64,000 nucleotides of DNA from a bacterium (lineage in GTDB: Bacteria; Lernaellota; Lernaellaia; JACKCT01): the NCBI GenBank assembly GCA_019912885.1, contig JAIOHV010000034.1:1-64000 (forward strand). The letters are read 5' to 3'. The notes under the pieces are model-generated. The model was not told the origin of the DNA and made no database searches. It was given only the letters and a program-made list of their open reading frames with translations. The position numbers and the translations under genes are program-made. Below are positions 35,068 to 44,359 of the stretch, piece by piece; within the stretch, counting starts at the first letter, position 1; each line of letters opens with the position of its first letter.

Positions 35068-36686
35068 CGGTCTACCTTCACCTCGTATGGGATTTGCCGA
35101 AAAACGACATTCGACCGTCGCAAACGTTCCGCTCCGACACGGCAACTCGTTCCGTAAACGACTTTCGGTCCGTCGTGCCGTGGCAGGGAATCAAGCACGG
35201 CGCGCGTAAGAACGTTCCCGGCGTTTGGCTTCTTGTCTTTTAGGACGCCGTTGTAAAGAAGAAAAATCGCTGTGCCTTTGTGCGCTCCAATAAAAGGCGT
35301 CATCCCCGTCACTTCTGCGACCAGCGGTGAACCCGTTTCAACAAAATAAACTTGAGATGCGAGGTCAACAAAAGAAACGTGAGCATTAATCTCGCCACAT
35401 TCATTGAATAGCGGCTTATCAATGATGCAATAATTAATGCCGCCGCCGAGTGTCGCAACTTTTGCATTCGAATCACCTGATTTTTTTGCCCTATAGCCAT
35501 TGATTGCCTTTTCAAGTCGCTTACGAGTTACATCTACGCAAATACCTTTTTCCATTTCAATCAAAATGAAATTAAGATTCATTCCCGTTTGCGCGTTTAA
35601 AGACAGCACCGCATGGCCCGTCGTGCCACTCCCCGCGAAAGAATCAAGAATAATGTCACCTGGAGAACTCGTCATTTGTACGAGTTCCTCAATAAGACGC
35701 CTCGGTTTCGGAAATGAAAAAATTTTCCCATCCCCAAACATTGCTTTAATTTCATTTGTTCCCTGTTGTGTATATATGCCTTCGATAATTGAATAGGGCT
35801 TTCTTGCCCGTTCCTCGCCCATATCGTCTTTAAGATACTGTTTGTAATTTACGGTGTATTTACCTCTTGTGTCTTTTATTACAAGCTCATCGTTCGCCAA
35901 GGCCGTCAATGTTCTCGCCTTGGACCACTGCCACTGCTTTTCTGGCCAAATTTTTTCTCTTCCATATTGAATCGCATATCTTAGATTTTCGCGATCGTCC
36001 ATGCTATTGGTAGCCAATGGCTGAAGCCTGTATGGCCCTCGTGTTTTATATTTGCTATCTTTAAATTTATAATACTTTAATATTTTTTCGTCGGGTGGAA
36101 GGGCGATTGGGTTTACCTTTGAGATATCACGCGCAAAGCACAATATGTATTCGTGTAGATTGACAATATGCTTTGATTTGGCCCCGCCTCCGTAGCTCTT
36201 TTTCCATATAATCGTTTCTAGCCGATTGCTAGCGCCGAAGATTTCGTCCATTAATAACTCTAAGTATCTGTGCTCGTTTTCGTCTACGCTAACGAAAATT
36301 AACCCATCGTCCCTTAAAAAATAATATAACAGCTTTAGTCTCGGATACATCATGCAAAGCCATTTGTCATGCCGCGAAAGATCCTCGGACTCGCGCCCGA
36401 CAATCTTCCCGAGCCACTCTCGGATTTCCGGGCTATTCACGGCGTCGTTGTAGACCCAGTTTTCATTGCCGGTGTTGTAGGGCGGATCGATGTAAATGCA
36501 CTTCACCTGCCCAGCGTAGCGCGGCAGAAGTGCCTTGAGCGCCACGAGGTTGTCGCCCTGGACGAGCAAGTTCCCACTTTCCGTATCGCCCACGGATAAG
36601 CGCGCGTCGCGCTTCAGTAGGTGGAACGGCACCTCTCGGTGATGATTCAGAACGGCTTTCTTTCCGATCCAATCAAGAGTCGGCAA
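35061..36686 (-). CDS. mod: Type III DNA methyltransferase (Mod), beta-class N6-adenine/N4-cytosine
   Basis: The 541-residue methylase has motif IV first (YIDPPYNTGN, near 64-73) and motif I late (LDSFAGSGTTGHAV, near 347), the beta-class order typical of type III Mod. The target-recognition region lies between. GC content changes inside the gene: the ends are moderately GC-rich, but about 35350-36350 is clearly AT-rich, suggesting exchange of the central part. The start is TTG at 36686 with GAGGAG upstream. It sets the recognition sequence for the Res partner. Confidence 0.92.
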   Translation of the reverse strand: MPTLDWIGKKAVLNHHREVPFHLLKRDARLSVGDTESGNLLVQGDNLVALKALLPRYAGQVKCIYIDPPYNTGNENWVYNDAVNSPEIREWLGKIVGRESEDLSRHDKWLCMMYPRLKLLYYFLRDDGLIFVSVDENEHRYLELLMDEIFGASNRLETIIWKKSYGGGAKSKHIVNLHEYILCFARDISKVNPIALPPDEKILKYYKFKDSKYKTRGPYRLQPLATNSMDDRENLRYAIQYGREKIWPEKQWQWSKARTLTALANDELVIKDTRGKYTVNYKQYLKDDMGEERARKPYSIIEGIYTQQGTNEIKAMFGDGKIFSFPKPRRLIEELVQMTSSPGDIILDSFAGSGTTGHAVLSLNAQTGMNLNFILIEMEKGICVDVTRKRLEKAINGYRAKKSGDSNAKVATLGGGINYCIIDKPLFNECGEINAHVSFVDLASQVYFVETGSPLVAEVTGMTPFIGAHKGTAIFLLYNGVLKDKKPNAGNVLTRAVLDSLPRHDGPKVVYGTSCRVGAERLRRSNVVFRQIPYEVKVDRC

Positions 36687-36859
36687 CGCTCTCCTCGCTT
36701 CCTATCGCGATTTCGGAAACCCGAACAAAAGAATTGGGCGTTTAGCGCGTTGAAATTTCCAGTTAAAAAAAGCAAGCGTAAAGCGTGATCGCCGGAAACC
36801 TTAGCCGACTTCGTTTTGGCGCTCAATCCTCAAAAGTTGTCAACGGAACTCGAATAATT

Positions 36860-39217
36860 TCAAAACCACTCCGCCAAATACTCCCCCCTCGGCGCGACAC
36901 GCCCCTCCAGCACGTCGATCGCATCCTTCCCCATAACCCGCTCTCGCTTGATGCCTATGAGCTTCGCGGTCGTGGCGAGGATGTGCGTCCACGTCTGTTC
37001 GTTCAGGAACAGCATGCCGCCCACGTCGAACGTGCCGCCTCGGTTGCGGTAACCGAGTGCGAGCGTTTTTGGCCCCGTGTCGATCACCTGCATCATCCCC
37101 TGCACGCGGCCGGAGCGGGTGTGCGTCACGAACAGGCGCGGCAGGACGGCGGGAGGATAGAAGCGGTCGCGCGTTTCGGCGGTGTGGCAGATTTTCGCCT
37201 CGTGCCGATCTTTCGGTTCGGTGAAACGGCGCGGCTCCAGGAGGTACACGACGTTGTGCGCGATGCCGCGCGCGTCAAGCTCCGATGACGCCTTGAGTAC
37301 CTGCTGCAACTGATACGCGCCGATCGCCGTCAGGACGATGCGCGGCTTTTTCGCCTGCTTCACGACGATGCCGCCCTCGCGCACGAGGCGTTTTGCGTCG
37401 CGTGCGTCGAACACCACCGGCAGCTCGCGCTTGGGCACGACGAGCGTGAAGATGCGCCCGCGCGTGTTGTACACCTCCGCGATCGACGCGGCGGCGGAAT
37501 TGTAATCCGCGGGAAACAGCACGCGCGAGACGTGCGCGGCCTCGCCCATCAGCGCCTCGCAGACGACCGGGTCCTGATGCGACTGCTCGTTCTTGCCGTT
37601 CTCGTACGTGTGCGACGTGAGGACGAGCGGCACCGACAGCCATTTCTGCGGCCGTCCCATCTCCTGGCAGTGCGCGGAGAAGATAATCTCCTGTCGCACG
37701 ATGCCGAGCATCTTCGCCGCGAACGCCTCGTAGCTGTGCACGAGGCTGATCCCGCCCTTGTTGCCGAGCGCGGCGCACGCGACGGCCTCCTCGTTCAGCA
37801 CGGTGATGACCTTGCCGTGAACGTCCTCCGCGACGCCCGGCTCCGGGCTGGTGACGCGGTGCTTGAACGTGTCGAGCGTGCGGTCCAGGCGATTCGAGCG
37901 CATCTCGTCCGGATTGCCGATGCGCGGACGCAGGTGCGGATTGGCGAGGCAAATTTCGGTGAACGTGTTGTCGATCGCGCGCATGGGCGCCGCCATTTCG
38001 CCCGGCTTTTTGAATTTCGGCGCGGGCTTTTTCTTTAGCGACACGTCGCGCGTGGCCAGCGCGTGATCGCGCTCGATCGGCCGGCGCCGGTGCTTGCGAA
38101 ACGTCGCGACCGCGTCGGACAGATCCTCCGCCGGAACGTGCAGGCGTTTGGTGTGGCGGTTGAACGCCTCGATCGCCTCCGCGTTCATCTTCGATCCGAT
38201 CGGCAGATTGTGCGCCGCGTTCGTGCCCGCGCCGGCAAATCCGAATCCTTTCTCCACGACCGCAAGCCCATACGGCAGACGCACGGGATACGCGCGCGGC
38301 GCGCCGGCAAGGCGGCGCTCCATCTCCAGGATCAGCCACGCATACGCGGCCGGATCGCCGCCGTCGATTTCGATCGGGTCGAAATGATTCAGGCGCAGGT
38401 GCCTGGCGAGCCAGTCGGTGCCGCCGGCCATCGCCATTGTGGAGCGCTGGTCGATGCGCCGGCCGTTCATGATCATGATCGGCGCGACCAGCCCGCAGTC
38501 CTCGTGCCGCCACCACCGCGGCGCCCAGTCCGGCCCGCGCTGCTCCTCGAACGCGCCGTCGGACAGGAACGTGACGAGCTTCTCGCCCGGCAGCGGCATG
38601 TGGACGTATTCGAGCCCGGCGAAGCCGAGATAGCCGCCTTCCAGGATGCCGCCCGCGGTATTCGGGTTGACGTGACTGCCGCGCGGGCTCGCGGCGTCGC
38701 CGTTTTTCGTGACGCCGTAGTTGTAGAAATCACGCACAAAGCGCGTCAGCCCGGCGTCGTCCACGGTGTACCGTTTGAACGCCGGCGTGATGTTGCGAAC
38801 CAGCACATTCACGCAATCGATACCGCTGACCGCGTGGCCCTGCTCGGCGACCCACCCGCGCGTGTCGCCTGTGATCATGTTCGCGAGCAGGTAGCCGACG
38901 TACGCGGGGATGATGTTGAGCGCGCTTCCGGTGTGGCCCTCGGGCGTGTCCTTGAAATCGCCGGAGGCGAGCGTGCGCCCGTCGAGATGGACGTTGCGCG
39001 CGTACGTGTCGTGCACGGTCAGCCACATCGCGGCGCTCGTTAAGCGGTCGGCCGCGACAAGCGCCTCTCCGATCGACGGGCCGTCGTGCGTTTTCGGGAA
39101 TAGGCGCATGAGGTCCGCGACACGCGCGCGGGTTTTCGCGCCGTGGCGGATCGGGCCGTGTCCCTTTTTCCAAGCGGCGTACGCCTCGTCGTCGTTTGCG
39201 AATCGCGTGCGTTTCAT
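36860..39217 (-). CDS. xfp: Xylulose-5-phosphate/fructose-6-phosphate phosphoketolase
   Basis: The product has about 785 residues. It splits xylulose-5-P (or fructose-6-P) with phosphate into acetyl-phosphate and glyceraldehyde-3-P (or erythrose-4-P) using TPP. Visible marks: DHAVSGIDCVN-like AVSGIDCVNVLVRN, LGFAGLEYVHMPLPGEKLVTFLSDGAFEEQRG, NGRRIDQRST, HSYEAFAAKMLGIVRQ and QDPVVCEALMGE. Length is normal. ATG at 39217 overlaps the acetate kinase stop as ATGA; the frame upstream lies in that gene. Paired with acetate kinase it gives ATP from acetyl-phosphate. Confidence 0.95.
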   Translation of the reverse strand: MKRTRFANDDEAYAAWKKGHGPIRHGAKTRARVADLMRLFPKTHDGPSIGEALVAADRLTSAAMWLTVHDTYARNVHLDGRTLASGDFKDTPEGHTGSALNIIPAYVGYLLANMITGDTRGWVAEQGHAVSGIDCVNVLVRNITPAFKRYTVDDAGLTRFVRDFYNYGVTKNGDAASPRGSHVNPNTAGGILEGGYLGFAGLEYVHMPLPGEKLVTFLSDGAFEEQRGPDWAPRWWRHEDCGLVAPIMIMNGRRIDQRSTMAMAGGTDWLARHLRLNHFDPIEIDGGDPAAYAWLILEMERRLAGAPRAYPVRLPYGLAVVEKGFGFAGAGTNAAHNLPIGSKMNAEAIEAFNRHTKRLHVPAEDLSDAVATFRKHRRRPIERDHALATRDVSLKKKPAPKFKKPGEMAAPMRAIDNTFTEICLANPHLRPRIGNPDEMRSNRLDRTLDTFKHRVTSPEPGVAEDVHGKVITVLNEEAVACAALGNKGGISLVHSYEAFAAKMLGIVRQEIIFSAHCQEMGRPQKWLSVPLVLTSHTYENGKNEQSHQDPVVCEALMGEAAHVSRVLFPADYNSAAASIAEVYNTRGRIFTLVVPKRELPVVFDARDAKRLVREGGIVVKQAKKPRIVLTAIGAYQLQQVLKASSELDARGIAHNVVYLLEPRRFTEPKDRHEAKICHTAETRDRFYPPAVLPRLFVTHTRSGRVQGMMQVIDTGPKTLALGYRNRGGTFDVGGMLFLNEQTWTHILATTAKLIGIKRERVMGKDAIDVLEGRVAPRGEYLAEWF

Positions 39218-40290
39218 CGTTGGTCCCCCAAGGTTTCGACGGTCCGGCGCGCGATGAGCAACTCCTCGTTGGTCGGAATCGCCCAGGCCGCAAGCCGCGA
39301 GCCGTCCGTGCTGATACGCCCGTCGCCCTTGGCATTTCGCCGCTTGTCGATGACGCACCCAAGCGCCTTCAAATGCGACACGATGCGCGCGCGGATCGCG
39401 GCCGAGCGCTCGCCGATGCCGGCGGTGAACACCACCGCTTGGGCGCCGCCGAGCGCTGCGTGATACGCGCCGACGTATTTGGCCGCGCGATAGCAGAACG
39501 CGTCGATCGCAAAGCGCGCGTCGTCATCGTCGCGGGCGAGCAGCTCGCGCATGTCGTTCGTGCCGCCGAGCGCACGCAAGCCGGACTCCCTGTTCAGAAG
39601 ACGATCCACTTCGTCCACGCTCCGCCCGTCACGGATAAGGCGAAGAACGATCTCCGCGTCAACATCGCCGGGACGCGTGCCCATCACCAAGCCCTCGAGG
39701 GGAGAAAAGCCCATCGACGTATCGACGCTTACGCCGTTTTTGATCGCGCAGGCAGATGCGCCGTTGCCCAGGTGCAGCGTGACGATCGTCGGCCTCTTGC
39801 GTCGCGCGCGCCTGGAGTATTCCTCGCAGACGTATTGGTGGGAGATGCCGTGGAACCCGAAGCGGCGGATCGTCTCGCCCGCCGTCTCAAGCGGCGGCAG
39901 CGCGTAGCGGTACGCCACCGGCGGCAGCGTGGCGTGAAACGACGTGTCGAACACCGCCACCATCGGCACGCCGAGCTTTCGCGCGCGCCGGATGCCCGCG
40001 ACGGCGGGCGGGTTGTGCAGCGGCGCGATCGGCGAAAGCGCCTCGATCGTACGCAGCACGTCCTTGTCGATCACCGTCGGCCGCGTGAACTTCGATCCGC
40101 CGTGCACGACGCGATGGCCGATCGCATCGACGCGCGCGGAAAGGCTTGCGAGGACTTGCGCGACCGCGTCCTCGTGTTCGCCCTCGACCTCGACGATGCC
40201 GCCGTCGATTTCGCGCGGCGTGCCGCGCCTCGCCTCAAAGTGGCGGTATTTGACCGTGGAGCTACCGCAGTTCAGAACGAGAACGAACAT
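39214..40290 (-). CDS. ackA: Acetate kinase
   Basis: The 358-residue protein transfers phosphate from acetyl-phosphate to ADP, giving acetate and ATP. Family marks: FVLVLNCGSSTVKYRHFE at the start, HRVVHGG, HLGNGASACAIKNGVSVDTSMGFSPLEGLVMGTRPGDVD, and FTAGIGERSAAIRARI. It is about 40 residues shorter than the common 400-residue form, the loss being spread over loops. It is cotranscribed with the phosphoketolase gene (ATGA overlap) and follows the DUF302 gene by 21 bases. Confidence 0.94.
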   Translation of the reverse strand: MFVLVLNCGSSTVKYRHFEARRGTPREIDGGIVEVEGEHEDAVAQVLASLSARVDAIGHRVVHGGSKFTRPTVIDKDVLRTIEALSPIAPLHNPPAVAGIRRARKLGVPMVAVFDTSFHATLPPVAYRYALPPLETAGETIRRFGFHGISHQYVCEEYSRRARRKRPTIVTLHLGNGASACAIKNGVSVDTSMGFSPLEGLVMGTRPGDVDAEIVLRLIRDGRSVDEVDRLLNRESGLRALGGTNDMRELLARDDDDARFAIDAFCYRAAKYVGAYHAALGGAQAVVFTAGIGERSAAIRARIVSHLKALGCVIDKRRNAKGDGRISTDGSRLAAWAIPTNEELLIARRTVETLGDQR

Positions 40291-40311
40291 ACAGCGCGGT
40301 CGCGCTCCCGG

Positions 40312-40707
40312 TCAGTTCGGTTGCAGGGCGTGAAACACCGTACGCAGGAGCTTTGCGGCTTCCTCGGCGACGGGCGCCACATCGGGATTGTCGACGATCT
40401 TGAACATCGCCGCGGGATCGGCGATCTCGACGGCCGTCGTTCCGTTGCCCGCGTCGCGCACGACGACGTTGCAAGGCAGCAACAAGCCAACGTGAGGATC
40501 GCCCGAGAGCGCGCGATGCGCGAGCTTCGGATTGCACGCGCCGAGGATCGCGTAGCGTGGAAAATCGACGCCGATCTTCTTTTTGAGCGTCGCATCCACG
40601 TCGATGCGCGTCAGGATTCCGAAGCCCTGCTCGGCAAGCAGCGCGGTGACGCGCTCGACGGCAACGTCAAACGATTCGGTCAGATGAACTTCCCATCCGT
40701 ATTCCAT
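40312..40707 (-). CDS. DUF302 protein
   Basis: The 131-residue cytoplasmic protein has the DUF302 pattern: a short beta-alpha unit with VERVTALLAEQGFGILTRIDVDATLKKKIGVDF, LGACNPKLAHRALSGDPHVGLLLPCNVVV and KIVDNPDVAPVAEEAAKLLRTV. The domain's role is unknown, although it often appears near redox and metal genes. GGGGG precedes the ATG, and a perfect TATAAT lies about 43 bases upstream at 40750-40755. It is the first gene of the leftward ackA-xfp operon. Confidence 0.85.
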   Translation of the reverse strand: MEYGWEVHLTESFDVAVERVTALLAEQGFGILTRIDVDATLKKKIGVDFPRYAILGACNPKLAHRALSGDPHVGLLLPCNVVVRDAGNGTTAVEIADPAAMFKIVDNPDVAPVAEEAAKLLRTVFHALQPN

Positions 40708-40749
40708 CTCAAACCCCCTTTGACGGAAAAGCGGCGCTTCGCTCCGCGA

Positions 40750-40755
40750 ATTATA
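40750..40755 (-). promoter_or_regulatory. Candidate -10 (TATAAT) for the DUF302-ackA-xfp operon
   Basis: A perfect TATAAT on the minus strand lies at the 3' end of the radical SAM gene and 43 bases before the DUF302 start. No good -35 is seen at 16-18 bases, so activation by a regulator is possible. This is inferred from the motif alone. Confidence 0.4.
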
Positions 40756-42184
40756 CCTGGGCCGAGCCGATTCGCGGTGAGGGAAAAGGCCGAATCCACG
40801 ATTTCGCGCGACGCCACAGATGCAGAATCGACAGTCGCGCGAGTTCGAGGTTCACCCACCACGTCCGGCGCACGAACAGCCGTTTCAGGACAAAACGGGG
40901 CCGGAAGTAGAATCGGCCGTAGGCTTCGTCAACGAGCGCCTGCACGCCTTCCGTCGAGAGACGGTAGTGCGGCGACGCGTCCCGGAAATTGTCCGCGCCG
41001 GTATCCCAGGAAAGGTCGAGGTCGCGCGTCATCTTCGCGCCGGCGAACGGGCGAAATATGAAGTAGATCGCGAAATCCGAATCGACCGCGATCGACGTGT
41101 CGATCGTTTCGCGCATTTCGGATTCCGTTTCGGTCGGGAAGCCCAGGATGTAGTTGGCGATCACCTCGATGCCCGCGGCGCGCGCGTTTTTCATCGCGTC
41201 GAACGCCTGGCGCACGTTGGCGCCCTTTTTCGTGAAATCGAGAACGCGGTCGTTGCCGGACTCCACGCCAAGCTCGATGCGGTAGCAGCCCGCGCGGCGC
41301 ATCAGCTTCAACAGGTCCGCGTCCATGAGATCCATACGGCTGCAGCACATCCAGTCGAATCGCTCGCCTTCGGAAAGCGCCAGCTCGCAAAAATCGCGCG
41401 TGATGCGCTTGTGGATCATGAACACGTCGTCGATGAAGCGGATGTCGTGGATGCCGTGATCGCGGCGGATTTCGCGCACCTCGTCGAGGATGCTCGCCGC
41501 GGACCGAAAGCGCATCGGCCCGGCCTCCGAACCCTGCTCGCAGAACGTGCACGTGTAGGCGCAACCGCGATGCGTGTAGATGCTGGTGCTGTGCCGCCGG
41601 CGTTTGTAGGCCGGTCCGCCGCGATACGCCTTCAGCGCGACCAGCCGGCGCGCGGGGAAGGGTGCGTCGTCCGCGCGAATCGGCGCCGGCAGCGGCGGTA
41701 CGTCCGCCCCGCGCGGCATCACACCCGGCTGGGCCGCGATCTCCGGCGCGCTCTCGACGACGCGCGCGATCGTCGTGTCCGACTCCCCGACGATCACCGC
41801 GTCGAACAGGTTCGTATCGGCCCACACGCGCGGGCGCACGGTGGCGTCGTTGCCGCCGGCCAGGATCGTCGCGGGGCGTTTGGCCGCGCCGCGCGCCCAT
41901 CCGGCGAGTTTCAGGATCGAATCGGCGCACGGCGCGAGCGTGCCGAAGGCGAGCACGTCGGCGTCCATCGACGGCCACTCGCGCATGAAGCGTTCGCGTT
42001 CGCCCTCACGATTGAGGTCGAAAACGGAAACGGCGTGACCCGCGTCCAGCAGCCTGCGCGCGGCGTAAAGCGCGCCGAGCGGCGGCAGATCCGACTGCGC
42101 CAGCTTGTCGAAAAGGTCGCCGCCGCCGGGTGACGGGTGGACGAAAACGACGCGCCGGCGCGAGTCTCGCAGGGCGGAACGCAT
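40751..42184 (-). CDS. Cobalamin-binding-domain radical SAM protein (paralogue of 24320)
   Basis: The 477-residue protein has the same plan as the gene at 24320: an N-terminal B12-like domain (VVFVHPSPGGGDL, DLNREGERERF, ADVLAFGTLAPC), the radical SAM motif CAYTCTFC (about 203-210), RFIDDVFMIHKRI, YRIELGVESGNDRV and NYILGFPTETESEM, then FYFRPRFVLKRLFVRRTWW at the end. It probably modifies an unreactive carbon in a lipid or sugar. It is just upstream of the DUF302 operon on the same strand and diverges from the sugar operon at 42270. Confidence 0.87.
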   Translation of the reverse strand: MRSALRDSRRRVVFVHPSPGGGDLFDKLAQSDLPPLGALYAARRLLDAGHAVSVFDLNREGERERFMREWPSMDADVLAFGTLAPCADSILKLAGWARGAAKRPATILAGGNDATVRPRVWADTNLFDAVIVGESDTTIARVVESAPEIAAQPGVMPRGADVPPLPAPIRADDAPFPARRLVALKAYRGGPAYKRRRHSTSIYTHRGCAYTCTFCEQGSEAGPMRFRSAASILDEVREIRRDHGIHDIRFIDDVFMIHKRITRDFCELALSEGERFDWMCCSRMDLMDADLLKLMRRAGCYRIELGVESGNDRVLDFTKKGANVRQAFDAMKNARAAGIEVIANYILGFPTETESEMRETIDTSIAVDSDFAIYFIFRPFAGAKMTRDLDLSWDTGADNFRDASPHYRLSTEGVQALVDEAYGRFYFRPRFVLKRLFVRRTWWVNLELARLSILHLWRRAKSWIRPFPSPRIGSAQV

Positions 42185-42269
42185 GCCTCGAAGCTATCAC
42201 AGCGAATTGCGGGCGCAAAACCCGCCAAGGCGATTGACAAGGAAAAGCCCGCTAAGGAACACTCCGCGC

Positions 42270-43241
42270 ATGCCCGACGACCAAACGCGCAAGAGCGCCG
42301 GCCGGCTGTTCATCACCGGCGGCGCGGGGTTCCTTGGCGCCGCCATCGCGGCGCGCGCCTCGAAGACCTGGGACGTCACGGTTTTCGACAATTTCGCGCG
42401 CGACAGCCTGCGTTTCCTCGATCGGCCGGTCGCCGCGCGCCTCCACGTCGTTCGCGGCGATGTGGGCAGCCGCGCGTCGCTCACGGAGGCGGCGGCGGGC
42501 GCTGACGTCATCTTGCACCTGGCGGCGATCGCCGGCGTACCGCGCTACTACGAGGCGCCCTACGACGTCATGCGCGTCAATTTGCGCGGCACGATGAACC
42601 TTTTGGACGCGGTCGAGTCCTCGCCGCCAAAACGCCTCATCTATTTTTCGACGAGCGAGGTTTACGGCGACAAGGCGCGTAACGCGAATGAGGACAACGC
42701 CCTTGTCGCGGGGCATTACGCCGAGCCGCGCTGGGTGTACGCGGTCTCGAAGATCGCGGCGGAGAAGGCCGCGTTCATGTGGGGACGTCAAAACGGCGTC
42801 GATGTCACGAGCCTTCGCCCGTTCAACGTGTTTGGCCCCGGGCAGACCGGCGACGGCGCGGTGCACGACATGATTCTTTCCGCCCTCTACGGGCAGGACG
42901 TCGTCGTTCACGGCGGCGGCCGGCAGCGGCGCGCGTGGTGTTATCTCGACGATTTCGTCGACGCGGCGATGGCGTCGCTTGTCGCCGAAAACATCGCGGG
43001 AGAGGCGATCAACGTCGGCAATCCCGAAAACGATGTCTCCGTGCGCGAATTGGCCGATATCATCCTGAAACTCGTCGACGGCCGGTCGGCATTGCGCGAC
43101 GAGACGCATTTCGGCGCCGACGTGAAGGACCGCTCGCCGAACATCGACAAGGCCCGGCGCCTTTTGGGCTTTGAGCCGCGCGTCGATCTGCGATCGGGCC
43201 TGAAAAAAACGATCGACTGGTACCGCGCCCATGCCAAATGA
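42270..43241 (+). CDS. NAD-dependent sugar epimerase/dehydratase (extended SDR)
   Basis: The 323-residue SDR has the NAD motif GGAGFLG, LHLAAIAGVPRYYEAP, STSEVYGD and the catalytic Tyr/Lys pair in YAVSKIAAEK, then GEAINVGNPENDVSVREL. It is of the UDP-glucose 4-epimerase/dTDP-glucose 4,6-dehydratase class; the exact reaction is unclear. ATG at 42270 follows AAGGA; the longer frame overlaps the divergent radical SAM gene and is not used. It is the first gene of a five-gene rightward operon and overlaps the next gene by 11 bases. Confidence 0.9.
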   Translation: MPDDQTRKSAGRLFITGGAGFLGAAIAARASKTWDVTVFDNFARDSLRFLDRPVAARLHVVRGDVGSRASLTEAAAGADVILHLAAIAGVPRYYEAPYDVMRVNLRGTMNLLDAVESSPPKRLIYFSTSEVYGDKARNANEDNALVAGHYAEPRWVYAVSKIAAEKAAFMWGRQNGVDVTSLRPFNVFGPGQTGDGAVHDMILSALYGQDVVVHGGGRQRRAWCYLDDFVDAAMASLVAENIAGEAINVGNPENDVSVRELADIILKLVDGRSALRDETHFGADVKDRSPNIDKARRLLGFEPRVDLRSGLKKTIDWYRAHAK

Positions 43242-44349
43242 TTCGAGCGGCCGCGAGCCCATTCGCCTGGCGCACCCTTCGTTTTCCGCCAGCCTGCCGG
43301 CGCGTATCGGGGAAATTCTCGACTCGGGGGTGCTCGTCAAAGGGCGCGCGCGTGTCGAACTCGAGGCCGAACTTTGCCGCGCGTTCGACGTGCCGTATGC
43401 CGTCACGTACTCCTCGGGGACCGTCGCCCTTGTCGCCGCGCTGGCGGCGGCGGGCGTCGGCGAGGGCGACCGCGTGGCCGTGCCGGACTATGGATTCGTC
43501 GCGACGGCGAACGCCGTCAAATATCTCGGCGCGACGCCCGTCTTCGTCGATGTCGCCGGTGATTTTCAAATCGACCCGGACGCGCTCGCGTTGGTACGCG
43601 GCCTTGCCGCCGTCATTGTCGTGCATCAGTTCGGCCGGCCCGCGCGCCTTGCGGACATCCAGGGACTGGCGCGAGACGGCGGATATCGCGTCGTCGAGGA
43701 TTCGGCGTGCGCGTACGGAACGCGCGTCAACGGCCGCCCGCTTGGCGCGCAAGGCGGCCTTGGCATCCTCAGTTTTCACCCGCGAAAGCTCGTCACCGCC
43801 GGCGACGGCGGCGCGCTTTTGACGGCCTCGGAAGCCACTTACAAAAAGGCGTGGGCGTTTTCCGACCACGGCATCGTGCCGGGCGACAGCATCTCGACCG
43901 GCGTCGGCCTGAATCTGCGCCTGCCGGAGATTTCGTGCGCTCTCGCGCTCGACGGGGCGCGGCGCATCGAGGAAATCGTCGCCGCGCGCCGGCACGTGGG
44001 AGAGATTTACCGCCAGGAATTGGCTGAAACGCCGGAGATCGCCCTGCCGGAGGAATTGCCGGGCGTGGAATGGAATCACCAGACTTTTGCCGTCCATTGC
44101 CGCGACGCGCGCCTCAGGGACGGGCTTGTCGCGTCGCTTGCCGAAGCCGATATCGAGGCGGCCGTCCCCGCGCGGTCGCTCTCCGATTCGCCCGTTTTTG
44201 CATCGGGCGGCGCCGAAATTCCCGCGCATCCGGGCGTATCGCGCCGCCTGACGCAGGTATCCCTGGCGCTGCCATGCCACGAAAAAATGCGTGACGAGGA
44301 CGTTCGCCGCGTCGCTTCCGAGTTGAAACGTTGCGTGGCCTTCCTTTAG
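43231..44349 (+). CDS. DegT/DnrJ/EryC1/StrS-family PLP aminotransferase
   Basis: This 372-residue enzyme of the sugar aminotransferase family has SSGTVALVAALAAAGVGEGDRV, DYGFVATANAVKYLGATPVFVDV, VVHQFGRPA and the PLP-Lys loop SFHPRKLVTAGDGGAL. These enzymes transaminate keto-sugar nucleotides. Its substrate is probably the product of the SDR encoded just before. It overlaps the SDR gene by 11 bases and is followed by a dehydrogenase gene after 10 bases. Confidence 0.9.
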   Translation: MPNDSSGREPIRLAHPSFSASLPARIGEILDSGVLVKGRARVELEAELCRAFDVPYAVTYSSGTVALVAALAAAGVGEGDRVAVPDYGFVATANAVKYLGATPVFVDVAGDFQIDPDALALVRGLAAVIVVHQFGRPARLADIQGLARDGGYRVVEDSACAYGTRVNGRPLGAQGGLGILSFHPRKLVTAGDGGALLTASEATYKKAWAFSDHGIVPGDSISTGVGLNLRLPEISCALALDGARRIEEIVAARRHVGEIYRQELAETPEIALPEELPGVEWNHQTFAVHCRDARLRDGLVASLAEADIEAAVPARSLSDSPVFASGGAEIPAHPGVSRRLTQVSLALPCHEKMRDEDVRRVASELKRCVAFL

Positions 44350-44359
44350 TATCGCCAAT

